Notes under the pieces: model-generated
Told to the model about the DNA's origin: nothing
The model's database searches: none
Seen by the model: the letters and a program-made list of their open reading frames with translations, nothing else
Position numbers and translations under genes: made by a program
Shown here: in pieces, positions 21,383 to 31,156 of the stretch
Layout: every line of letters starts with the position of its first letter
How positions within the stretch are numbered: position 1 is the first letter of the stretch
Source: Parietichytrium sp. I65-24A
Taxonomy: Eukaryota > Sar > Bigyra > Thraustochytrida > Thraustochytriidae
Reading direction: 5' to 3'
Assembly (NCBI GenBank): GCA_012862575.1
Contig: BLSF01000010.1
Coordinates: 310,001-374,000, forward strand
DNA length: 64,000 bases

Positions 21383-22222
21383 ATGGCGCAAGTGGCCCTG
21401 AGCGTGGAGCGCCTGGAAGTGGCGACCAGGCGGGTGGAGGACCTCCTCGCAGAAGTGGGGAATAACAAGTCGCCGGAAGCGCTCGTCAGCGCGTGCGAGG
21501 AGGCCGAGCTGTGCATGAATATCTCGCTGAAAGACGTGCAAACGGCGAAAGAGGCCCTGGCCAAGGTGTTTCCAGTGCAGATGCTGGCGTACTGTCTGGA
21601 GGGCGACCTCCCTAGCGCCAAAGTCCTGTACCTCCGTCTGGATAAGGAGACTAAGCAGCAGGAGGACATTATGGCATGTTTTGAGATTGTCAAATCTCTT
21701 TTCGGGAAAGAGTATGATCTCTTTTTTAAACATGTAAGTTGGGGTTTATTGATCAAGTGCTTGGTTGCTTTCAGTTGTATCTAATCTCTTCTCGATGCGC
21801 TGGTGGGCGTTGGCCCAAATGCTTAGGCTCAGTCCATGCGGTGGCCAGACAGGCTGAGTCCGCTCGTCCAGCGTCTTGTTAGCGAGGTCCGCGGCAAAGC
21901 ACTAGAGCTTCTGCCTTGTCTCTTCGGTTCAAGCATTCCCATTTCTGTGCTCGCCAGGTATACGGGGCTGACGAAAGAAGGCGTGCAAGGATTTTGCCTG
22001 GAGCGCGGCTGGACTCAATCGGAGAAAATGAGCGACCAGGACGAATCGGATAGCATGGTTCCGCCTGTTCAGGGTCCTGCTTCTCGCAAAACCTCGGATG
22101 TGGAGAAATTGAAGGAACTCTCCAAGGTGATCATGTTCTTGGAGAGTTCACTAAACAGCAACATTGAAGACGCCATCTCAGAAGACCAGCATCAACCGCG
22201 TGGCAACCAACAACAAGCTTAA
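21383..22222 (+). CDS. COPS8: COP9 signalosome subunit 8-like protein (one intron)
   Basis: Two exons in the same frame give about 248 residues with the CSN8/PSD8/eIF3k fold. Exon 1 (21383-21733) contains QMLAYCLEGDLPSAKVLYLRL, the CSN8 signature around Y.L.GDLPSA. It ends at a GTAAGT donor. Exon 2 starts at 21827 after TTAG, or at 21833 after CTCAG; both keep frame and yield RWPDRLSPLVQRLVSEVRGK and then the winged-helix part (SSIPISVLARYTGLTKEGV). Thus the intron is 93 or 99 bases. CSN8 is a scaffold subunit of the COP9 signalosome, which removes Nedd8 from cullins. The last 60 residues are a disordered tail. The exons read poorly alone, which supports the splice. PSMD8 is the main alternative. 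Confidence 0.75.
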
Positions 22223-22525
22223 AAATCTGTATACCCTTCTTTTTAACGCTACTGCATGACTTGTTCAAAGAAAAAACATATTCTGTATTTGCACGATGAC
22301 ATATTCTCCTGTTTCATTCTTTTTGATTGATGTTCTGACATTTTACGCCGTCGACTATCATGCAAGTGCTGCTAGCTAGAGCGCATTGCAAAATAGTGTC
22401 AAACAAGTAAAAGCTCAGATCTCAGGTGCTGTTTCTCGCACAACACCAAAATAGGCAAGAAAGCGTCATGTACGTTGCTCTTTTTCAAAAGGGCGAAATA
22501 GGCTTCTTTTATGCATATCTTGTAG
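22223..22525. other. Shared 3' region of two convergent genes
   Basis: These 303 bases lie between the COP9 subunit 8 stop and the P450 stop. The sequence is AT-rich with AAAAAACATATTC and TTTTTGATTG stretches, consistent with overlapping 3' UTRs. I see no gene. Confidence 0.5.
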
Positions 22526-24520
22526 CTACTTGAAGTTGCGCATGGGCAGCTGGTCATCGTATCCTTCAGAAGTCACGGGAACAGTTGTCCGTCTCCTCCG
22601 TCCGCGCGCGGCGTCGGGACCGAGCATGTGTTTCGTCTTATCCTCCTTGCTGAGCAAGTCTTTGGCATCTTCCTTCGCAAGGCGTCCGATGCGGTATCTC
22701 CCCAGAAGCCTACGTGCGAATTTGGAATGATTGATAAAGTCAAATTCCGCAGTTCCATCTGAGCCAGCGTAGGCTACGAGGATATCCACGCCACCAGGGT
22801 GGCGGCCGCCCTTATCGAGCTTGACGTAACGGGTCAAATCGTACACCCCCCCGTCAATGATCATCCAGAGATCGTCTTGAGTGTGGTGTCGTGCAACCTC
22901 GTCAAGGGTGAACTCTGCCTCCACAAGGTTTGCTTTGAGGCCTCGACCGACAGCCTCGCTTCCCGGCTCATAAGGCTCCAAGACGAGTTCCAGGTCATGA
23001 TCAACGACGAGCGTGCCGCCCTCGTGAATCTTGACCTGAGAGTTTTTGTCCGAAGGCAAGATGCGATAGTTCTGCAGAAACATAGAGACCACGGTGAGCA
23101 TCTCGATGTATGCGAATTGACGGCCCAAGCATGCGCGCTTGCCAATAGCAAATGGACAATACATTCGCTGGTCAGGATCCCTATCTGCATCAACAGATGG
23201 GTCTATCCAGCGCTCGGGTACAAATTCGTTCGGCCTATTCCAGCCTTTCGGGTTGTAGTGAAGCCCAAAAAAGTTGATTACGGTCCCAAATGTGGAACTC
23301 TCTTTGAAGCGCGGACAAACACCATCAGAGTGATGCTCAGTGACCTCGCGCGTCACCATGGGAACGGTTGGAAACATTCTCAGCGTTTCTTTCACCACAG
23401 CGAGCAGGTACTTCATGTGAAAAAGCTTGTGCATCTTTGGCTCTTTGTTGCGGCCCATCACCTCAAAGACGTCGCGCCGTGCGCGTTCTTGAACGTCCGG
23501 GTTGTGTGCAAGATGGTAAAGAATCATGGACATGGTGTTTGAGGTGGTGTCAAATCCTGCGAAGAAGAAGATGGAGAGGACCCCTAGCAGGTCAGCATCA
23601 GTGTTTTGCTTGTCTTCGAGCAACTTGCTAATGACATCATCACCGGGCTTCTTGCGCTTGTTCTGAACCATCGACTCGATGGTTCCAATCAAAATAGCTT
23701 GGCGCCGTTTCAACTCGCGATTGCGTGGCGTTGGAAGTTCGTCAAGAAATTTCATCGAGTTATTCTGAGGCCGAGCAATCATATCTCCAATGATCCACAC
23801 TGCGCAATCGAACAGGTTTTTGTCAAATGCCTCGCTTCTTTCGTCGAAGGCGACCGAAGTGATCAACGATGTCGCAACTGAATGCATCTCGTCGACCACG
23901 CGGAACCGACCATTGCCGCTGGCGCCCGACCTCTTGACCACCTTGCGAACTGTATCGAGGAAGAGCGAATCGTAGTATTTGACAGTTCGGAACATGAGCG
24001 TTTCATAGGCTGGAACTCGTGTCCTTGCGTATAAGCCGTCTTTGTGGCTATGCGAGCTCAGGAAATCGTAGTTACCCTTGTACCCAGTCAGTCTTCGAAA
24101 CGCCCGATATCCTCTCTCTGGTTTGCACGTGTTCGGCTCCTCCAAGATCTCACGAGCAATCTTTGGGTCTTTGACGAAAACAAAATCACGGAACAGACCA
24201 CCTGCAATACCGTTGTTGAGACGCAGGATGTCGGGCTGGTCTTCGTGCATGAATGTGCGGCATATGCGGCCTTGCTGAACGAACTCCAGCACACATCCGC
24301 CAATCATAGCCATGAAGCTTGGTTCAGGGACACTAGGCGCATTCTTGATCCACGCAGGTTCTCGCATCCAGGCAAGTTGTCTCCACGCCAGCATGGCAAC
24401 CAACACCAGCAAGCCCCCAGCAGCCATGGACACAGTCAGCCTTGCTCCACTCCCATACAACGAGTCCTCCTCCAGGAGCTCGCCAAGCCACTTGGCCTCG
24501 CCGCTGGTGATGTTAATCAT
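22526..24520 (-). CDS. Cytochrome P450 with C-terminal cytochrome b5 domain
   Basis: The 664-residue protein starts at the ATG at 24520 (MINITSGEAKWLG). A membrane anchor lies near residues 27-45. The P450 domain shows the I-helix motif AGFDTTSNT, the K-helix ExxR in KETLRMFP, and the haem loop FAIGKRACLG with the cysteine near residue 464. A cytochrome b5 domain follows at about 536-615: FTLDEVARHHTQDDLWMIIDGGVYDLT, then HPGG and a second histidine in NHSKFARRLLG. Both b5 haem ligands are therefore kept. The last 45 residues are basic and disordered. P450s are usually reduced by a separate reductase and sometimes by free b5; here b5 is built in. The substrate cannot be told. The frame is open further upstream only from a non-ATG codon through a TATA repeat. 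Confidence 0.92.
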   Translation of the reverse strand: MINITSGEAKWLGELLEEDSLYGSGARLTVSMAAGGLLVLVAMLAWRQLAWMREPAWIKNAPSVPEPSFMAMIGGCVLEFVQQGRICRTFMHEDQPDILRLNNGIAGGLFRDFVFVKDPKIAREILEEPNTCKPERGYRAFRRLTGYKGNYDFLSSHSHKDGLYARTRVPAYETLMFRTVKYYDSLFLDTVRKVVKRSGASGNGRFRVVDEMHSVATSLITSVAFDERSEAFDKNLFDCAVWIIGDMIARPQNNSMKFLDELPTPRNRELKRRQAILIGTIESMVQNKRKKPGDDVISKLLEDKQNTDADLLGVLSIFFFAGFDTTSNTMSMILYHLAHNPDVQERARRDVFEVMGRNKEPKMHKLFHMKYLLAVVKETLRMFPTVPMVTREVTEHHSDGVCPRFKESSTFGTVINFFGLHYNPKGWNRPNEFVPERWIDPSVDADRDPDQRMYCPFAIGKRACLGRQFAYIEMLTVVSMFLQNYRILPSDKNSQVKIHEGGTLVVDHDLELVLEPYEPGSEAVGRGLKANLVEAEFTLDEVARHHTQDDLWMIIDGGVYDLTRYVKLDKGGRHPGGVDILVAYAGSDGTAEFDFINHSKFARRLLGRYRIGRLAKEDAKDLLSKEDKTKHMLGPDAARGRRRRTTVPVTSEGYDDQLPMRNFK

Positions 24521-24665
24521 CTCGGCTCTCCAAAGTCTCGCAGAGCTCTTCAAATTGGCACTGCAGCGCTCCCCGGCCTTTCTTTCGTAGACAGCCGCGG
24601 TCCCCCCCCAAATTGTCCGATGCTGCTCCAACTTCCCAAGTGTGTGTGAGATATATGTTCCGGTG

Positions 24666-24696
<31 letters not shown>

Positions 24697-25304
24697 GGAG
24701 AGAGAAGAGCAGTAAGGGCTCCTCACTTCCTCGTCTGCGACGTTTTGACAGCCCAGCAATAGTGGAGACCGGTGCCAATTCGACTCTAAAATGGTCCGCT
24801 TGCCTCTTGCAATCACTTGCAATCCCATCCTTGCACTACAGAAGGACGTTGTGTTCTCGTCTCTTATCTTTGCGGAGTAGGTCAAGAGTAGGGGGCTCGA
24901 GGGCACGCCGCTACGCAAATGTCTAGAGCGCGATGGGAGTCTCAAGACGGGGGATGATAGGACATGGAGAGAATCGAGAGAGGAAATGAAGGTTTCGATT
25001 GGGAAAGGTGTGCCGCTCGAGAAGCTGTAGCGAAAGGAGGCGAAGCTTCGCTGTGAACAATGCAAAGCGAGCCTCCGAGAGCACGAATGAGAACGGCAGC
25101 TGCTGCATGAGCAAGGAGGAGTGCTTAAGGTTGTGCCGCGATGAGGCAATGAGGGATGGCTTGGCGTTCGCATTTACAGTGCACTGGCAAAAATGTCGAG
25201 AAATTGTGTTCTATGCACACAAGTGAGAAAGTCATGTTCGGACAATTTCGTTCAATATGAAGGTACTGTGTATAGGAGAGGAAACAGTTTGCTGAATAGC
25301 ATTT
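24521..25304. other. Spacer between two minus-strand genes, with TA repeat
   Basis: This holds the P450 promoter/5' UTR and the BOP1 3' end. A TATATACATATA microsatellite occupies 24664-24696. A 207-codon minus-strand frame overlapping the area is low-complexity and has no domain. I see no further gene. Confidence 0.5.
24664..24696. repeat. (TA)n/(CATA)n microsatellite
   Basis: About 32 bases of alternating TA with single CATA interruptions, 144 bases upstream of the P450 start codon. Confidence 0.85.
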
Positions 25305-27860
25305 CTAAGGCATGTTCTGGTACATCTGGATTCGGCCATCAGCACCTGCGGAAAAGATCCATGGCTGCGTTGGGTGGAAGATACAATCCAAGACACCAAG
25401 CCCATCGAGCGCTGGGGTGTGACCCTTGAGAATCTTGACCGGAACGAGGAATGGGTCTTTATTGTAGTCATCAAAAACACGCGCGTGAAACACGTGGACG
25501 AGGCCATCATCCGCGCCAGTAGCCATGAGCGGATAGCGTGGGTGGAAGCACGCCTTGCGCACTGCGCGGTGGTGATATTTGAATGTCTTCCACGGTTTGC
25601 TAGAGATTTCAATATCTATCCAAGCCACCCTTCGGTCGTAGGAGGTTATGACAATATTGTCACCCGCAGGGTGCAGAGCAATGCTTGAAATCCATCTTGC
25701 CCCGCTCCTGAGCGTCTTGATTCGAACTTGCTTGATAAGCTGGTATACATTCACGAACTGCTTGGTGGCCACGAAGAGGATTGGTTTAGTTGGGTGAAAG
25801 AGGAGGTCCTGCACCTGCTGAGCCTTCTTGAAATTGAGCGGTTGTTGCGAAAGACGTTTCCGGATATGGTGGATGGTCACTTGTGCAGAGTTCTTCAAAG
25901 AACGGCAAACTGTGGCAAGATACTCTCCTTTCGCGTGCCACTTTATGGAGACAATATTGCCTTGGGTTGGGTTCTTGTAAATAATGGTGGTCTTGCACAG
26001 CTCACCATCCAGGATCGCCTGCGGGGAGTCCATGTTTTCTGTCTCTGCCCACGCAGCAATGAGCCCGCTCTTTCGGAGAGCGCGCTTCCGCCGCCTCTCT
26101 TCAAGGACGGATTCATCGACTTCCATTCCATCAACAGCGACATCCCCCTCATCCTCACTCACATCGTTCGCGCCGTCCTCATCATCGCTCTCAAGCGGAG
26201 TCTCCAGTGAGCCTTTCAGCATATCGAGAGTCTCCTGAGCTTCATCAGGGGACACTGCGGTGTATGCACAGGCGTTGATGAGAACTACGCGTCCTGCGAT
26301 AGCGACGGCAAGAACCTTGTACTTTGCTTGAGGGTTCCATGCCAGAGAAACGACCGGAGGTTTCTCTTCCATCGTTTCGAAACCAACAGACTCGTCATCA
26401 TCGTCGTCGCTACCCTTTGAACTCGCTTCTGCGTCGCTCTTATCAGCCTTGGCGTCCTCCTTCTCACCGTCTTCCTTCTCGGCAGCTGCTTCTTCCGCTT
26501 CTTGTTTTTCCTTGTCCAATTTGGCTTTCTTCACCTTCTCGAGCCAAGGGCGATCTAGCTTGCTGCCCATATCGTAGGCAGCAAGACACCTACCGGTCGA
26601 CACTTCCCAGATTCGAACAATCTGATCATCTCCGCCAGATGCTAACAGCTCACCACATGGATCCACCGCAAGCGCTCGGACACGCCCGATGTGACCATAA
26701 TAGGTAACACAGATCGTGGTTGGGTATGGCCGGAGCTCGTTTGGAGACGGAAGTCTTGGTACAAGAGACTCTGGATCAATGTTAAGGCGGCGCTCTTCTG
26801 CGCGAGGGCACAGATACAAATCCAAGCAGCGCTCGAAGCGCTCCTTTGCAAAGTTTTCGTAGCCCGGAATGAGACGCATGGAGCCATAGTCTGTTGGCAA
26901 ATAGCTGAACTTGCGCCGCGAAGGGTCGGTATTGTTCCACTTTTCCACTGCTTTTTCAGAAGGCAAGTACTCTTCTGGGGGATGGTATGATTCTCTGTGA
27001 TTCGGCAGAGCAACCTTGGGTGCAGGAATGTGCTTTGGTGCCCTGCGCCGTTTCTTAACGTCATCGGCGGTATCGTCCTCGCCCCACATAAGGTAGAACT
27101 CGGGCTTCTTTTCTTTCTTCGGCTTCGTCGATGCGGAGATTCGGCCTTCTTTGATGCCGCGCACAATCTTCATGACCTTCATGCGCTCCCACTTACTGGG
27201 CACAAATCTACTCTTTGGCTCATCTGCCATGTTGAGAGGAAAAATGGATTTCTCACTGGTGAACCAGTCGTTATACTCTGGCTCGGCATCAAAGCCGGGC
27301 TCAGGAAACTTGGATTCTAGCATGCGTCGAACCATAACCAACTCGCGGTCAGTAAGCACAATATTTCTGTCGTTCTTCGCGTCATAAACAGTCCGCCGAT
27401 AGTTCTTGTCATCCTTGCTCGCCAGGTACTTGTCCACCTCATCCATGCCCTCCTTCCGGATGATCCGCTTCCCTGCGCGATCATATCCGATGTGGTCAAA
27501 GTCATCGTACCAATGCAATGGCACGTTCCCGATTGTATTCAACTCGTGCTCTTCGTCTGATGACGCGTCGCCTTCTGCTCGCACTTCCTCGTCTCCACGC
27601 AGCTCCCTGATGCGTCTCCTCTCTTCGCTCCTTATTCTCTTGCTCTCCAACTTGGACTTGGCATCTTCCGCATCGGAGTCTTCCAGCTCGCTTTCCCCAT
27701 CGTCTTCGTCGTCATCATCATCGACTTCGTCATCGTCGGACGACCCCAAGATCTCATCATCCGCCACTTCATCGTCGTCCGACGACCCTAAAACCTGCTC
27801 GTCCGCCACATCTTCTTCCTCGGACGAGGGCTCCTTCTGCGCTCGCACCAGCCTGGACAT
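25305..27860 (-). CDS. BOP1: Ribosome biogenesis protein BOP1/Erb1
   Basis: The 851-residue protein matches BOP1 (yeast Erb1), which with PES1 and WDR12 forms the PeBoW complex needed for 27S/32S pre-rRNA processing and 60S assembly in the nucleolus. An acidic N-terminus (about 1-115, SSDDDE repeats) precedes the BOP1 N-terminal domain (about 115-390: WYDDFDHIGYDRAGKRI, DKNYRRTVYDAKN, NDWFTSEKSIFPLNM, PSKWERMKVMKIVRGIKEGRI). WD40 repeats follow from about residue 395 (HIGRVRALAVDPCGELLASGG) to the end (DCIFHPTQPWIFSAGADGRI). A long K/E/D-rich insert splits the repeats at about 450-510, and an acidic one near 580-610. Start is the ATG at 27860 (MSRLVRAQKEPSS). One exon. Confidence 0.95.
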   Translation of the reverse strand: MSRLVRAQKEPSSEEEDVADEQVLGSSDDDEVADDEILGSSDDDEVDDDDDEDDGESELEDSDAEDAKSKLESKRIRSEERRRIRELRGDEEVRAEGDASSDEEHELNTIGNVPLHWYDDFDHIGYDRAGKRIIRKEGMDEVDKYLASKDDKNYRRTVYDAKNDRNIVLTDRELVMVRRMLESKFPEPGFDAEPEYNDWFTSEKSIFPLNMADEPKSRFVPSKWERMKVMKIVRGIKEGRISASTKPKKEKKPEFYLMWGEDDTADDVKKRRRAPKHIPAPKVALPNHRESYHPPEEYLPSEKAVEKWNNTDPSRRKFSYLPTDYGSMRLIPGYENFAKERFERCLDLYLCPRAEERRLNIDPESLVPRLPSPNELRPYPTTICVTYYGHIGRVRALAVDPCGELLASGGDDQIVRIWEVSTGRCLAAYDMGSKLDRPWLEKVKKAKLDKEKQEAEEAAAEKEDGEKEDAKADKSDAEASSKGSDDDDDESVGFETMEEKPPVVSLAWNPQAKYKVLAVAIAGRVVLINACAYTAVSPDEAQETLDMLKGSLETPLESDDEDGANDVSEDEGDVAVDGMEVDESVLEERRRKRALRKSGLIAAWAETENMDSPQAILDGELCKTTIIYKNPTQGNIVSIKWHAKGEYLATVCRSLKNSAQVTIHHIRKRLSQQPLNFKKAQQVQDLLFHPTKPILFVATKQFVNVYQLIKQVRIKTLRSGARWISSIALHPAGDNIVITSYDRRVAWIDIEISSKPWKTFKYHHRAVRKACFHPRYPLMATGADDGLVHVFHARVFDDYNKDPFLVPVKILKGHTPALDGLGVLDCIFHPTQPWIFSAGADGRIQMYQNMP

Positions 27861-28992
27861 TTCGCTTCTCACCACTGTCTAGTGTCTAGTGTCTGCTTCC
27901 TGTTTTCTCTCTCTCTCACTTTCCTCGACGTCACTTGCTTCTCTTCGTGCCTTTTGTTTTCAGCGGCGGCGCCAGAGAAACGGGTTCTTGAGTGGGTTCC
28001 AGCTGCGTGCCTGGTTCTCCGCGCCTCTTCTCGCTGCCCGCACGTGCTTCGCGCGCACTCGTTTCCTCCCGTTTCGTCTCTCTCTCTCTCTCTTCTTGAG
28101 TTTGCTTGGTTTGCTTGGTTTTTCTGGCCGTCCATTCCATTTAATTTCGTTCCGCAAGCAACGAACAGCGAGCTATTCTCCCTTTTAAAAAGGGTTTCCC
28201 GAGCGACGCCTAGAGGCGCTTACCGCCGTTTGTAGGTTTTGTTGGGGCGCTTCCGATGTTCGTGCGACGAATGGGTTCCGCGGGCGGGGGTGCAGCGGAG
28301 GCCGAAGGAACATTACTGCGCTCGGCAAGGTTCCTCGGGGCCTTTAAAGAAGCTCGTTATTGTTCTTTTTCAAGAAATGTTCTCGGAACGGAACCGGGAA
28401 GTGCCCCGGCGGTGTGGCCAGATTATCCGGTTCTGGGCTGGAGAACCCGCCTACCACTACCACCTCGGTGTTTTGCTCGAATCGGAAAATGTTTGGGAAC
28501 TGGTCAGTCATTCATTCACAGTCAGTCGGTCGCCCAGAAGGACAGCACGAAAGTCTCAAAGTCTATAGACAGCCCATTCCAACGTTTAACTTGGCCGCCA
28601 CTCTAGTCCTCTGCGGACCCTTGTTCCGGGAACGTTCTTTTTCTCCGAGGACACGCCGCGCGCGAGATCCGCTGTTCCGTCGTCCGAATCGCTGGCGCAC
28701 ACTTGTTCCGGAGCAGGATTTAGACGCTGGCGAAGAGCTAGATCCCTTTCGCCGTGTTGATTTGAGAAGAGCTTTTTGCGCGGACGCTCAGGTGTGGGAA
28801 GAGAGGCCGGTTTAGCTTCGGTTTAGTTCCCATTTAGTGGCGAAGACACGCGCACTGTGGAGTTAGTTAGTAAGAAGGAAGTGGAGTGGGACACGCAATC
28901 TTGGTGATCGTGAAAGGGGAGTGAGTGGTAGCGTTGCGATTTGAGAGCTTTTTTATATCTTTCTTTTAGGAACCTGGCGTTGCTTTGTAGGG
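27861..28992. other. Divergent intergenic region
   Basis: This spacer holds the BOP1 promoter and that of the 28993 gene. A CT-rich run lies at 27906-27922 and another at 28077-28092. A plus-strand ATG frame at 28256-28606 (116 codons, MGSAGGGAAEAEGTLLRSAR inside) reads somewhat like protein but has no domain I know and could be chance. Nothing else seen. Confidence 0.45.
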
Positions 28993-29802
28993 ATGCCGGC
29001 GCTGCAGGAAGAGATAGAGCCGCTGGCTGAGACGGCGCTGAGCATCGAAGAGGTGGATGCCACGTGCAGTAGCAGAGAGGCGGACCCCGGGCGGCGATTT
29101 ACGATACTTGGTGGGCTGTACGGCAATGGCGGGGCGAAGCTTGGCATGGCAGATGAGAATAATGAGGACGAGAACCGCCCCGTGCGGAGAGTGGCAGCGT
29201 TTGGCACTCTGAAGATGTTGCGCGAGCAGCAAAAGCAGCTGCTACAAGAGACTCGGCCGTCCAATGGAAGCGCCGAGTCGGAGATTTTGAAAGCCGCGCA
29301 AGCAAAGCGAGCACAGTTGCAGTACGAGTCTCGCTTTCCGTTCATGGAGCAGAGGTTTCAGATCTTTGACCGACCCGTCTCTCCGGCTGGGGAATTCCCT
29401 GGTACGAACGCGAAGGCTGCCAGTATTATCGAAAATTTGAAGTCCTCGTTCCAGCCGGATTCAAAGTCGCAAGCAATCATAGATTGGGAGGTGAGACAGC
29501 AGAAAGCATGGAAAAAGCGTCTTCAATCGTCAGCAGCAGAAAGCAAAAAGCGATTCAACGTGTGCAGACCCTCATCCACCGAAGGAGTATTGGCAAAGAG
29601 GCACCGCATGCTCCTTCAGCTTGCCAGCTCTTCTTCCAACCCGCGCTCCAGCGGAGACAGTGAAGATGGCGGGAGAATGCCAGGCTCGAGCATTAGAAAA
29701 TTGAATGTTGCGGAGAAAGTCAAATCAGACACGTCAGCGTCTCAGAACGATGATTGGTATGTCAGTATGCTTAGTCGCTTAGAAAATGCTTCTGAATCTT
29801 GA
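28993..29802 (+). CDS. Hypothetical protein, 269 residues
   Basis: I do not recognise this protein. It is hydrophilic with no signal peptide or membrane helix. A short acidic start (MPALQEEIEPLAETAL) leads to a helical, charged middle (FGTLKMLREQQKQLLQ; LKAAQAKRAQLQYES) and a basic, serine-rich C-terminus (VRQQKAWKKRLQSS; KLNVAEKVKSDTSA). Codon use looks like its neighbours and the ATG at 28993 is the first in frame. It may be an adaptor-like, mostly disordered protein. It converges on the EF-hand gene with 95 bases between stops. Confidence 0.65.
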   Translation: MPALQEEIEPLAETALSIEEVDATCSSREADPGRRFTILGGLYGNGGAKLGMADENNEDENRPVRRVAAFGTLKMLREQQKQLLQETRPSNGSAESEILKAAQAKRAQLQYESRFPFMEQRFQIFDRPVSPAGEFPGTNAKAASIIENLKSSFQPDSKSQAIIDWEVRQQKAWKKRLQSSAAESKKRFNVCRPSSTEGVLAKRHRMLLQLASSSSNPRSSGDSEDGGRMPGSSIRKLNVAEKVKSDTSASQNDDWYVSMLSRLENASES

Positions 29803-29897
29803 CTTGTGGCTTCTTTAGCCACAATGTTTGCTGCCCAGAAAAAAAAAGTTGTAGATAAGTTTGTACATCGCCGCATAGACGTAAAATACATATTCTT

Positions 29898-31156
29898 TCA
29901 CTTTAGTATTCGCTGCGAGACAGACGAAGTTTTTCGAGCGTTCGGCAACCTTTGGCCACCCGGCCGTTTTGGGCTTCTTCGCTTAACACAATTGCTAGCC
30001 GCTTCTGAGCGATTCGGAAATGCGCCTTTTAATATCGTCTCTCGGGTACCGAGAACTTGCTTTGCCTCCCGAATTGCTTGTTGCTTCAGCTTGCCGTCCA
30101 TCTTTGCGGTCCGAAATTTCATCAGGTCCCATGCTATAGTGGACGAGACCTGAGTGCGAGGGTCTCTTCGATCCGTCTTCCACCCGCTGCCATCAAACGT
30201 ACCTAAAGCGCTTCTTGGAACCTCCACACTCTCATAGGTTTGAAACGGTGGGTGAATGTCCTTGAGCAATTTCTTTCCGTGTTCGTTCTTCAAATAAACC
30301 CGCTGACTGTGTTTGGCCGCCTTGTGCGCAGCGTTGCAGCGTCTGATTTCCATACGACGTGCATTTTCGCGGCTCCTTATCTCTGCTTGGAGGTTGTCCA
30401 AGCCGACATTGGCCCCAATGGAATTCGGCAATACGGGAATCCCAAATAAGGTTTCAAATTTATGGTAGCGAACTCTGTCGGGCAAGCTTCTCTTCTCGTG
30501 TATTCCCGATATCTCATCTATTAGTTTCTGCCTTCTAAAATTTGTCGCAAATTGATAAAACGCGAGATTCCACTTGGCAGCTTCCTTTTCGTCCTGGAGC
30601 TGAAAAAATTCCTGGTCTACCAGATCGCTGGTCATGACAGTCACAAATTCCTCGAAATCAATCGAGCCCGAATTGTCTGCGTCCATGTACTTGAACTGCT
30701 CCAGAATTCTGTGTTGACCTTGCTCCAGCCCGAGAAACTTCATCGCTAGCTCCAGCTCACGGACTTCAATACACCCGGACCTGCGCGAAGACAATCAAGT
30801 CAGGCTCAATCGCACTCTCAAAAAAAAGCCATCTTCCGACCGGCGTCAGCCACCCTTCACGTGCAGACAACTTACCCATCCTCATCCAGGTGATCAAACA
30901 TCTCTTTGAGCTGAACGATCTGGTCCACGTCCAAGATCTGCTGCGAGACCTTCTTCTGCTTGTGGTGTCGTTCCAGCCATTTCACACAATTGAAATTGTA
31001 CACAGTCTTCAGCTTCGGCTTTTCGCCTGCCATTGCGTCAGACGCTTTGGCACCGTTCTCACGCTCGTCACAGCTTTCTCTTCTTGGCGCCACGCTCGCC
31101 TTCACGCGTTCATTGCGTTCACGTGTGCACCTACCTTTCCCGCATCTACCGTGCAT
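29898..31156 (-). CDS. EF-hand calcium-binding protein (one intron)
   Basis: Two exons (31156-30876 and 30780-29898) join across a 95-base GT-AG intron (30781-30875, donor GTAAGT, acceptor CGCAG). The splice restores an EF-hand loop that neither exon has alone: FDHLDEDG joined to SGCIEVRELELAMKFLGL. A second hand follows (FKYMDADNSGSIDFEEFVTVM), with canonical D-x-D-x-S/D-G-x-I-x-x-x-E loops. Total about 387 residues. After the pair comes a basic helical region (NFRRQKLIDEISGIHEKRSLPDR) and a disordered tail. This resembles calmodulin/centrin-like sensor modules fused to a basic tail; a ciliary role is plausible but unproven. The start may be the ATG at 31156 or the internal one at 31033 (MAGEKPKLKTVYNFN). 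Confidence 0.8.

Noticed and set aside
22799-23542. 247-codon plus-strand frame
   Set aside because: Antisense of the P450; no domain and no conserved motif.
28256-28606. 116-codon ATG frame in the BOP1 upstream region
   Set aside because: No domain recognised; only composition supports it.
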